NCBI RefSeq assembly: GCF_001652915.1
Contig: NZ_BBQI01000004.1
Span: 32,692 to 96,691 of the forward strand
DNA: 64,000 bases
Origin: Cupriavidus sp. D384
GTDB lineage: Bacteria > Pseudomonadota > Gammaproteobacteria > Burkholderiales > Burkholderiaceae
Reading direction: 5' to 3'
The notes beneath the pieces are model-generated. The model was not told where the DNA came from. It ran no database searches and was given only the letters and a program-made list of their open reading frames with translations. The stretch's first letter is position 1. The number at the start of each line of letters is the position of its first letter. Made by a program: the position numbers and the translations under genes. Shown piece by piece: positions 57,169 through 64,000 of the stretch.

Positions 57169-57966
57169 TCAGGCGTCCAGTGCCTGGCGGATTTCGGCGA
57201 TAAACGCACGTAGCGCTTCCACGGCCTTGTCGCGCGGTGCATCTTCCAGCAGTTGCACCAGGCGGCTGCCGATCACCACGGCGTCAGCCACGCTGCCGAT
57301 GGCGCGCGCCGTCTGCGCATCGCGAATGCCGAAACCGACACCTACGGGCAAGTTGGCGTGCTGCTTGATCAGCGGCAGGCGGGCGGCCACGCTGTCGAGG
57401 TCCAGCGTGGCCGAACCGGTCACGCCCTTGAGCGACACGTAATAAAGATAGCCGCTGGCGACCTTCGCCACAGCGGCAATTCGGTCGTCGGTCGACGTCG
57501 GCGCCAGCAGGAAGATCGGATCCATCTGGTTGGCGCGCATCAGGCCGGCGAACGACTCGCATTCCTCGGGCGGGTAGTCCACCACGAGCACGCCGTCCAC
57601 GCCGGCTGCCGAGGCGGCCTTGGCGAACGTTTCCTCGCCCATGCGTTCGATCGGGTTCGCGTAGCCCATCAGCACCACGGGCGTGGTGTCGTTGGTCTGG
57701 CGGAATTCCTTCACCCAGGCCAGCACCTGCGTCAGCGAGACGCCTTGCGCCAGGGCGCGCTCCGAGGCGCGCTGGATGACGGGGCCGTCGGCCATTGGGT
57801 CGGAGAACGGCACGCCAAGCTCGATCACGTCGGCGCCGCCCTCCACCAGCGCGTGCATCAGCGGCACGGTCAGCGCGGGCGCCGGATCGCCGGCGGTGAT
57901 GAACGGAATCAGGCCCTTCTTCTGCTGCGCGGCCAGTGCCGCGAAAGTCTTCTGGATACGGGACAT
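57169..57966 (-). CDS. trpA: tryptophan synthase alpha chain
   Basis: TrpA cleaves indole-3-glycerol phosphate to indole and glyceraldehyde 3-phosphate, passing indole to TrpB. The protein has 265 residues from [11 protein letters not shown] (an ATG four codons upstream is possible). The catalytic Glu is in [29 protein letters not shown] and VGFGIRDA are also present. It is separated from trpB by a DNA methyltransferase gene, unlike the usual adjacent trpBA. Confidence 0.97.
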   Translation of the reverse strand: MSRIQKTFAALAAQQKKGLIPFITAGDPAPALTVPLMHALVEGGADVIELGVPFSDPMADGPVIQRASERALAQGVSLTQVLAWVKEFRQTNDTTPVVLMGYANPIERMGEETFAKAASAAGVDGVLVVDYPPEECESFAGLMRANQMDPIFLLAPTSTDDRIAAVAKVASGYLYYVSLKGVTGSATLDLDSVAARLPLIKQHANLPVGVGFGIRDAQTARAIGSVADAVVIGSRLVQLLEDAPRDKAVEALRAFIAEIRQALDA

Positions 57967-57983
57967 GTCGTTGACCATCGGAA

Positions 57984-58931
57984 TCAGATAAGGCGCTGCA
58001 CCGCCGAAGCCGCGTCATTGGCATCGTCGTTGGCAGCAGCCGGGGTCGCTTCGGTGCCTGCGGGCAGGCTGTCAGCCACGCCGTCGGGCTGGATCGGGGC
58101 ATACACGGGCTGGGCCGCCGTCACGCGATCGCGCACCAGCGAGGCGTACTGCGGATTCATCTCGAATCCGACAAAGCGCCGGCCGTGGCGCACGCAGGCC
58201 ACCGCCGTGGTGCCGCTGCCCGTGAACGGGTCCAGCACCACGCCGCCCGGCGGGCAGCTCGACAGCACCATGCGCTCGACGATCTCCAGCGGCTTCTGCG
58301 TGGGATGGTCGGCGCGCTCGGGGTCTTGCCGGTGAATACGCGGCACGCTCCACAGGTCTTTCGGGTTGTAGCCCACCTCGAGCCATTTCTTGCCCTCGAA
58401 GCGCGGCCGGCTGCGCGCCTTCTTGGTCTCGGCATCGTACGGAATGCGCACCGGGTCCAGGTCGAAGTAGTAGTCGCGCTGACGGGCAAAGAAGCCGATG
58501 TTGTCGTGCACCGACGAGAACTTGCGCGTGGTGCCGCCCATGCTCGGCACGCGGCGGTCCCAGATGATCTCGTTGATCATCGTCAGCCGCTTCTTGAGCA
58601 TCACGAACAGCTCGGGCGAGTACTGCCACGTGCAGAACAGGTACAGCGTGCCCTTGGGGGCCAGCTTCGGGATGATGGCGTCCATCCAGCGCTCGGACCA
58701 TTCCAGGTAGGCGTCGCCCGACAGCAGGTCGGAATCGTTGCCATAGTCCTTGCCCAGGCCGTAAGGCGGGTCGGCGATGATCAGGTCGACCGATCCGTCT
58801 TCGATGCGATTGATGCCTTCGAGCGCGTCTTCCTGGTACAGGCGGACAGCTTCGGTGTCGAGGATGTCGAACGGCGCCGCGGCGCCGCCCTCTTCCGCTT
58901 GAATCGTGGTGTCAGGGGGCAGCGCACGCAT
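57984..58931 (-). CDS. solitary beta-class adenine-type DNA methyltransferase inside the trp operon
   Basis: The protein has 315 residues of the N6_N4_Mtase family. Motif IV DPPY is at 54-57 ([11 protein letters not shown]), [13 protein letters not shown] is at about 209-221, and the SAM-binding motif [13 protein letters not shown] is at about 234-245. The IV-before-I order defines the beta class, and DPPY favours N6-adenine. A low-complexity tail of about 40 residues follows. No restriction endonuclease lies nearby. The ATG overlaps the trpB TAA as TAATG, and the stop lies 17 bases before the chosen trpA ATG, so it is translated within the operon. From memory of related Burkholderiaceae enzymes at this locus, GTWWAC is the likely target; this is not shown by the sequence. 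Confidence 0.92.
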   Translation of the reverse strand: MRALPPDTTIQAEEGGAAAPFDILDTEAVRLYQEDALEGINRIEDGSVDLIIADPPYGLGKDYGNDSDLLSGDAYLEWSERWMDAIIPKLAPKGTLYLFCTWQYSPELFVMLKKRLTMINEIIWDRRVPSMGGTTRKFSSVHDNIGFFARQRDYYFDLDPVRIPYDAETKKARSRPRFEGKKWLEVGYNPKDLWSVPRIHRQDPERADHPTQKPLEIVERMVLSSCPPGGVVLDPFTGSGTTAVACVRHGRRFVGFEMNPQYASLVRDRVTAAQPVYAPIQPDGVADSLPAGTEATPAAANDDANDAASAVQRLI

Positions 58932-60124
58932 TACAGCTTCAACCCCGCACGTTCGGCCACGGTGTGCATGTCCTTGTCGCCACGGCCGGACAGGTTCACC
59001 AGCAGCAGCTTGTCCTTGGGCAGCGTCGGCGCCAGCTTGCATGCATAGGCAATGGCGTGACTCGATTCCAGCGCCGGGATGATGCCTTCGATGCGGCAGC
59101 AGTCGTGGAACGCCTTCAGCGCTTCTTCATCGGTGATCGGCACATACTGCGCGCGGCCGATGTCCTTGAGCCACGCGTGCTCCGGCCCCACGCCCGGGTA
59201 GTCCAGGCCGGCCGACACCGAGTGGGTCTCGATGATCTGGCCGTTTTCGTCCTGCAGCAGGTAGGTACGGTTGCCGTGCAGCACGCCCGGCGAACCGCCG
59301 GTCAGCGATGCCGCGTGGCGCCCCGTGTCCAGGCCGTCGCCGGCCGCTTCCACGCCGATCAGCTGCACGTCCTTGTGCTCGATGTACGGGTAGAAGATGC
59401 CCATCGCATTCGAGCCGCCGCCCACGCACGCGATCACGGCGTCCGGCTGGCGGCCGGTCAGTTCCGGCATCTGCACCTTCGACTCTTCGCCGATCACGCA
59501 CTGGAAGTCGCGCACCATCATCGGATACGGGTGCGGGCCGGCCACCGTGCCGATGATGTAGAACGTGGTCTCGACATTGGTCACCCAGTCGCGCATGGCT
59601 TCGTTGAGCGCGTCCTTGAGCGTCTTCGAGCCGCTTTCAACCGGCACCACCGTGGCGCCCAGCAGCTTCATGCGGTAGACGTTGGCCGCCTGGCGGCGCA
59701 CGTCCTCCGAGCCCATGTAGACCACGCATTCCATGCCGAAGCGCGCGGCAATCGTCGCGGTGGCCACGCCGTGCTGGCCGGCGCCGGTTTCGGCGATCAC
59801 GCGCTTCTTGCCCATGCGCTTTGCCAGCAACGCCTGGCCGATCACGTTGTTGATCTTGTGGGCGCCGGTGTGGTTCAGGTCTTCGCGCTTGAAGAACAGT
59901 TGGGCGCCGCCCAGCGTCTCGCTCCAGCGCTGCGCGTGGTAGATCGGCGACGGACGGCCGACAAAATGCTTCAGTTCGCGCTGGAATTCGGCGTTGAAGT
60001 CCGCGTCTTGCTGGTAGTGCGCATAGGCATCGCGCAACTCGTCCAGTGCGTGGACCAGGGTTTCGGAAACGAAGCTACCGCCATAGGGGCCGAAATGGCC
60101 TCGGGAATCGGGCAAGTCGTACAT
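58931..60124 (-). CDS. trpB: tryptophan synthase beta chain
   Basis: TrpB is the PLP enzyme joining indole and serine. The protein has 397 residues: [13 protein letters not shown] at the N-terminus, cofactor Lys90 in [19 protein letters not shown] and the phosphate-binding GGGSNAMG. The chosen ATG opens [12 protein letters not shown]. It follows trpF by about 120 bases and overlaps the methyltransferase gene by one base. Confidence 0.98.
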   Translation of the reverse strand: MYDLPDSRGHFGPYGGSFVSETLVHALDELRDAYAHYQQDADFNAEFQRELKHFVGRPSPIYHAQRWSETLGGAQLFFKREDLNHTGAHKINNVIGQALLAKRMGKKRVIAETGAGQHGVATATIAARFGMECVVYMGSEDVRRQAANVYRMKLLGATVVPVESGSKTLKDALNEAMRDWVTNVETTFYIIGTVAGPHPYPMMVRDFQCVIGEESKVQMPELTGRQPDAVIACVGGGSNAMGIFYPYIEHKDVQLIGVEAAGDGLDTGRHAASLTGGSPGVLHGNRTYLLQDENGQIIETHSVSAGLDYPGVGPEHAWLKDIGRAQYVPITDEEALKAFHDCCRIEGIIPALESSHAIAYACKLAPTLPKDKLLLVNLSGRGDKDMHTVAERAGLKL

Positions 60125-60242
60125 GTCCAGGCTCTCAGGTGGCGTTTCGCGCACAGTGACAGCGAAACGCATCAAATTCGGTATCGGGCGATCGGAGCGA
60201 CCGGGGGCAAGCGGGGATGGCAGCGCAACGGTGCCGGTGGCG

Positions 60243-60965
60243 TTACTGGCCGGCCTGTCCTGCATCCGCCATGCGCACGGCGCGCACGAACGCGGCAATG
60301 CGGGCGTGGTCCTTCACACCCTTCGACGCCTCCACGCCGCTGCTGACATCCACGGCATAGGGGCGCACGCGCTCAATCGCACCAGCGACGTTTTGCGCGT
60401 TCAACCCACCACTCAAAACGATGCGAGGAGCGTCGCTTGCGGGCTGGCTGGTCGGATTGGGCGGAAGCCATTGAGCAGGAATCAGGGTCCAGTCGAAGAC
60501 GTGGCCGCCACCGCCATAGCCTTCCACGAAGGCGTCGAGCAACAGGCCGGCGGCGTCACGGTATTGGTCGGCGAATTCTACCAAATCAAGCCCCGGCTGG
60601 ACACGGGCGGCACGCACAAACGGCAGCCGGCAGCGGCGGGCGATCTCCGTGCACTGCTGGGGCGTCTCGTCGCCGTGGAACTGGAGTAGCGTCAACGGCA
60701 CACGTTCGGTGACATGCGCCACTTCCTCGGCGTCGGCGTTGACGAACAGACCGGTCACGGTCACGAACGGGGGCACCTGCTCGGCCAGTGCGGCGGCCCG
60801 CGCCACGTCCACGTAGCGGGGGCTCTTGTCATAGAAGACCAGGCCGATGGCATCTGCGCCCGCATCGACGGCCGCGCGCACGTCTTCCGGGCGCGTCAGA
60901 CCGCAGATCTTGATACGGGTGCGGGGCGGCACGCGGCCGGAATCAGGCGCCATTGTCGGGACCAT
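60243..60965 (-). CDS. trpF: phosphoribosylanthranilate isomerase
   Basis: TrpF isomerises phosphoribosylanthranilate in tryptophan synthesis. The protein has 240 residues from [10 protein letters not shown], supported by a GGAG nine bases upstream; an ATG four codons later is possible. The catalytic Cys is in [13 protein letters not shown] and Asp in [17 protein letters not shown] and [11 protein letters not shown] are family motifs. The start lies inside the truA end (23-base overlap). An inserted Pro-rich loop near residue 165 is unusual. Confidence 0.95.
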   Translation of the reverse strand: MVPTMAPDSGRVPPRTRIKICGLTRPEDVRAAVDAGADAIGLVFYDKSPRYVDVARAAALAEQVPPFVTVTGLFVNADAEEVAHVTERVPLTLLQFHGDETPQQCTEIARRCRLPFVRAARVQPGLDLVEFADQYRDAAGLLLDAFVEGYGGGGHVFDWTLIPAQWLPPNPTSQPASDAPRIVLSGGLNAQNVAGAIERVRPYAVDVSSGVEASKGVKDHARIAAFVRAVRMADAGQAGQ

Positions 60966-61773
60966 CGGCAAATACTCCGTGGAAGAAACTGGCGGATGCA
61001 TCCGCCTGGGGGAGCCGGTACGGCTCAGGATACTTCACGTCGACCAGGTACAGGCCGTCGGGCATGAACGTCGGGGCGGCCTTCTGCCGGTTGCGGCCGG
61101 CCAGCACCTCGGCCATCCATTCGGCCGGGTAGCGCCCCCGCCCCACCGCCACCAGGCACCCCATCAGGTTGCGCACCATGTGGTGCAGGAACGCACTGGC
61201 ACGAAAGCGCAGGAATACCCAGTTGCCATCTTCCCGGATCGTCACGTCATACATCGTCTTGACGGGCGACTTGGCCTGGCATTCGGCGGCGCGGAAGGCC
61301 GAGAAATCGTGTTCGCCCAGCAGGCAGGCCGCCGCGGAGCGCATGGCGTCGACATCGAGCCGCTGGCCCGGCGGCAGCATCTGGTAGCCCGCACGGCTAT
61401 GGATCATCGGCACGCGATGCGGGCCGGTATAGAGCGCGTAGTAGTACATCCGCTCGTAGGCCAGGAAGCGCGCGTGGAAACCGTCGTCGACCGGCTCCGC
61501 CCATTGCAGCGCGATGGACTGCGGCAGGAACGCGTTGACGCCGCGCACCCACGAGAACTTGTCGCGATCCAGTTCGGTATCGAGGTGGATCACCTGGCCC
61601 AGCGCATGCACGCCGGTATCGGTCCGCCCCGCCACCGTGGTCAGCAGGCGCTTCCCGGCAAAGCGCTCGATGGCGTCTTCCAGGTGGTCCTGCACGGTGT
61701 TGCGATGGGGCTGCGACTGCCAGCCGGAAAAGGCCGAACCGTCGTAGTGGAGTCCGATGGCGATGCGATTCAT
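60943..61773 (-). CDS. truA: tRNA pseudouridine(38-40) synthase
   Basis: TruA modifies U38-U40 in the tRNA anticodon stem-loop. The protein has 276 residues from [19 protein letters not shown], with catalytic Asp52 in [14 protein letters not shown] and the later [16 protein letters not shown] motif. It lies between fimV and trpF, a conserved order in many proteobacteria, and overlaps the start of trpF. A terminator separates it from fimV. Confidence 0.97.
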   Translation of the reverse strand: MNRIAIGLHYDGSAFSGWQSQPHRNTVQDHLEDAIERFAGKRLLTTVAGRTDTGVHALGQVIHLDTELDRDKFSWVRGVNAFLPQSIALQWAEPVDDGFHARFLAYERMYYYALYTGPHRVPMIHSRAGYQMLPPGQRLDVDAMRSAAACLLGEHDFSAFRAAECQAKSPVKTMYDVTIREDGNWVFLRFRASAFLHHMVRNLMGCLVAVGRGRYPAEWMAEVLAGRNRQKAAPTFMPDGLYLVDVKYPEPYRLPQADASASFFHGVFADGPDNGA

Positions 61774-61789
61774 GAGTGTGGCGATGCGC

Positions 61790-61827
61790 AAAAACAAAAT
61801 GCGCCGGAAGGGACGCTTCCGGCGCAT
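61790..61827 (-). terminator. intrinsic terminator after fimV
   Basis: A 12-bp perfect inverted repeat (atgcgccggaag / cttccggcgcat) with a five-base loop is followed on the minus strand by ttttgttttt. It lies between fimV and truA. Confidence 0.9.
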
Positions 61828-61917
61828 CGCTTCGGGCTGCGGCACGCCGTGTCAACGGCGTGCCGCAAACCCTGCATCATACCGGCCTTTGGGTCGAAAC
61901 CCGCGGGCCAATCCGCA

Positions 61918-64000
61918 TCAGGCCATGTCGCGCAGCAGCGTGCGAGCCTCGGACTGCAGCGGATCTTCCGACTGCTCCACCACTTCCTGCAGCAGTTCGC
62001 GTGCACCTTCCTTGTCACCGATTTCGATGTAGGCACGTGCCAGGTCGAGCTTGATCTGCATGTCGCGGCTGCCATCCATGCCCGTGGCAGACAGCGTGCT
62101 GGCGGAAACGCCATGCGTGGAATCGCCATTGCCTTCGGACGTAACGCGGGTCAGGTCGATCGGCTCGACCAGCCGGCCGTTCTGCAGCATCGTCGGTGCC
62201 GGCAGCGGCACGGTCGATTCCGTCAGCGACGGGGCCTCGAACGTCGCGACCGAAACCGGTTCGGCCGCAACGGCCGCGCCCGGATTCGCGGCGTTCAGGT
62301 CCAGCGACAGGCTGGACATGTCGAACTCCAGCGGACGCGAACGCGTCGGGGTATCGAGCGCCGGCACCCCGGCCGGCAGATCCATGCCGGCATCGTGACT
62401 CTCGTCGAGGACGTCGTCCAGACGTGCCACCGGTTCCGCCTGGTGCTCGTTACCGAATACCAGCGAGGCCGACTCCGGTGCCACGATGGGCTCCCCCGGC
62501 GCGGGCGCCGGGAAGGCGTCCAGCGGCAGTGCCAGATCCGGCATGGCCGAAGCCTGGACGGGCTGCTGCAGCGACTGGGCCGGATCCTGCGTGCGCCACT
62601 GATCGGCCACCGGCGTGGTCGTATCGGCTTCCGCCGTGAGGTCGGGCGCCACCGACAGGTACAGCGCGTTGCCCGGATCGAGCTTCCGACCCATATCCGC
62701 GACCTGTTGCCAGTCCGCGCCTTGTCCGCCTACCTGGGCGAACATTTCTTCTGCGATCACTCGGAAACCTTCCACATCCTGACGAGTGTTGTAAATCTCC
62801 AGCAGCTTCAGGCGAATGGCCTGGCGCTCCGGATTCTGTTGCAACGCTTCGCGCAGGATTTCCTCGGCCTGCACGTCGCGTCCGTACGCGATGTACACCT
62901 CGGCCTCGGCAATGGGGTCTACTTCCGTCGCTTCGGGCGAGTTGTTGCCGATGCGGAAGTCTGCGCCGAACACGCTGTGCTGCGACGTGTCGACGCTCTG
63001 GCCACCAGCGGTACCGAACAACGAGTGTCCGCCCGCCATGACCGTGCTTTCCTGGGACAGGATGCTGTCACCGAAACCGGTGTTCTCGCTGGCCTTCTGC
63101 TTCTGGCGGCGGCGATAGTACGCATATCCGCCAAGCAACGCAACCAGCACACCCGCACCCGGCAGCAGCATCGGGTTGCCAAGCAGCTCGTCGAGGAATG
63201 ACGGCTGGGGCAGCGGCTGGATGACAGGCGGCTTCTTCTTGGCAGCAACCGGGGCCGAAGCGGCGGCGGCCGGGGCCGAAGCGCTGGCCTGCGGAGCCGA
63301 TGCGGGCGCTGCGGCTGCGGTGGCTTCCGGTGCCGAGGCAGCGGCAGCGGCCGGTGCCGGTTCCGGCGTGGCCGTGCTCGGGGCGTCGGCGGCCTTGGCC
63401 GGCTCGGCCGGTACCACCGTCGGGGCCGGCGCGGCGGCGTCGGCTGCCTTGCCTGCAGCAGGCGCCGCAGCGGCCGTGGCTGCAGCGGCCGTTGCAGCCG
63501 TTGCGGCCTTGGCACCCTGGTTGTTCTGATTGAGCTTGGCGATCTCCGTGTTCTTCAGCTCCATCAGGCGCTGCATGTCGGAGATGTTCTTCTCGAGGTC
63601 GGCAACGCGCGATTCGGCGTCCTTCAGCTTGCGCTGGCTGGCAACGTCGGCTTCCGCCTTGGCCTGCGCGCCCTTCTCGGCCTTCGAGAGCTTCAGTTCG
63701 TCACGCGGCCCAGCGTTCGGCACCGTGGTGTCCTGCACGCGAGCCGTCACGTTGCCCGACTGCTCGCGGCCCGAGCCGGCTTCCACCGACTTGGCGGCGG
63801 CTGCGGCGGCCAGGCGGCTGCGGTAGCTGTCGAAGCCCTGCGTGCGGGCCACCACTTCGCGGCGCGCCTCGCGCGGGGTCACCGACTGCGCCTGCTGGGC
63901 GCTCGGCACCTTCAGCACGGCGCCGGACTTGACCCGGTTGATGTTCCCGCCGATGAACGCGTTGGGATTGTTGCGGTAGAGCGCGAGCAGCATCTGCTCC
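61918..64000 (-). CDS. fimV: FimV-like polar/pilus assembly protein (5' end outside window)
   Basis: FimV is a peptidoglycan-binding inner-membrane hub for type IV pili and cell polarity in Pseudomonas and relatives. About 694 C-terminal residues are visible. They open in a LysM-type repeat (EQMLLALYRNNPNAFIGGN...), followed by a coiled coil (about 130-160 in the visible part), an Ala/Pro-rich linker, one membrane segment (LPGAGVLVALLGGYAYYRRR) and a cytoplasmic part. The cytoplasmic part has TPR-like helices (AEVYIAYGRDVQAEEILREAL) and the conserved FimV C-terminal domain (KLDLARAYIEIGDKEGARELL). The signal peptide and start lie beyond base 64000. Confidence 0.93.
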   Translation of the reverse strand, partial: EQMLLALYRNNPNAFIGGNINRVKSGAVLKVPSAQQAQSVTPREARREVVARTQGFDSYRSRLAAAAAAKSVEAGSGREQSGNVTARVQDTTVPNAGPRDELKLSKAEKGAQAKAEADVASQRKLKDAESRVADLEKNISDMQRLMELKNTEIAKLNQNNQGAKAATAATAAAATAAAAPAAGKAADAAAPAPTVVPAEPAKAADAPSTATPEPAPAAAAASAPEATAAAAPASAPQASASAPAAAASAPVAAKKKPPVIQPLPQPSFLDELLGNPMLLPGAGVLVALLGGYAYYRRRQKQKASENTGFGDSILSQESTVMAGGHSLFGTAGGQSVDTSQHSVFGADFRIGNNSPEATEVDPIAEAEVYIAYGRDVQAEEILREALQQNPERQAIRLKLLEIYNTRQDVEGFRVIAEEMFAQVGGQGADWQQVADMGRKLDPGNALYLSVAPDLTAEADTTTPVADQWRTQDPAQSLQQPVQASAMPDLALPLDAFPAPAPGEPIVAPESASLVFGNEHQAEPVARLDDVLDESHDAGMDLPAGVPALDTPTRSRPLEFDMSSLSLDLNAANPGAAVAAEPVSVATFEAPSLTESTVPLPAPTMLQNGRLVEPIDLTRVTSEGNGDSTHGVSASTLSATGMDGSRDMQIKLDLARAYIEIGDKEGARELLQEVVEQSEDPLQSEARTLLRDMA

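Overview
The window is a stretch of core chromosome from a high-GC betaproteobacterium of the Burkholderiaceae, most like Cupriavidus/Ralstonia. This rests on gene content and order: earP beside efp, fimV-truA-trpF-trpB-methyltransferase-trpA-accD, folC-SPOR-cvpA-purF-metZ, and plsX-fabHDG-acpP-fabF next to rpoE-rseA-rseB-degP. It also rests on protein sequences I recognise. Species cannot be fixed by eye. Coding is dense. I see no insertion sequence, prophage, CRISPR array or integrated element.

Layout. 1-3.9 kb: uvrC (3' end cut by the window edge), then divergent earP-efp, an elongation factor P and its arginine rhamnosyltransferase. 3.9-12 kb, minus strand: lepA-lepB-DUF4845-rnc-era-recO-pdxJ-acpS-nagZ, many genes overlapping by a few bases. 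12.2-16.5 kb, minus: the envelope-stress operon rpoE-rseA-rseB-degP, with a sigma-E-like promoter before rpoE. 16.6-23.6 kb, minus: yceD-rpmF (own promoter and terminator), then plsX-fabH-fabD-fabG-acpP-fabF. 23.6-29.4 kb: maf and an RsmI-like methylase on plus; rluC-gph-Rieske-sppA on minus. Then comes a leader region of about 1 kb, rne on plus and the molybdopterin genes moaA-mobA-moeA. 36-43 kb: a small membrane protein, then minus-strand rmuC, a 2-hydroxyacid dehydrogenase coupled to an NhaD-like carrier, a lone lutC, pncB and an unrecognised secreted protein. 43.4-50.3 kb: fdxA and a ferredoxin-NADP reductase, tRNA-Asn with tandem promoters, an AraC regulator with a LysE exporter, rpsU with a long leader and TTG start, a second LysE exporter and a NodIJ-type ABC exporter. 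50.3-64 kb, all minus: fimV (5' end cut)-truA-trpF-trpB-DNA methyltransferase-trpA-accD, a terminator, then folC-SPOR-cvpA-purF-metZ.

Themes. The window supplies much of lipid synthesis (acpS, plsX, fab genes, accD), ribosome biogenesis and translation (era, rnc, lepA, efp/earP, rpmF, rpsU, yceD, rluC, truA, rne), envelope quality control (the sigma-E operon, lepB, sppA) and tryptophan, purine, folate and methionine synthesis.

Nothing here is clearly an undescribed system. The best leads are: a solitary beta-class adenine methyltransferase inside the trp operon, with possible GTATAC target sites in the promoters of two ribosomal-protein genes; 9-bp in-frame tandem repeats in uvrC, rne and a LysE gene; the long rne and rpsU leaders; a Rieske protein coupled to a HAD phosphatase; and one secreted four-cysteine protein of unknown function.
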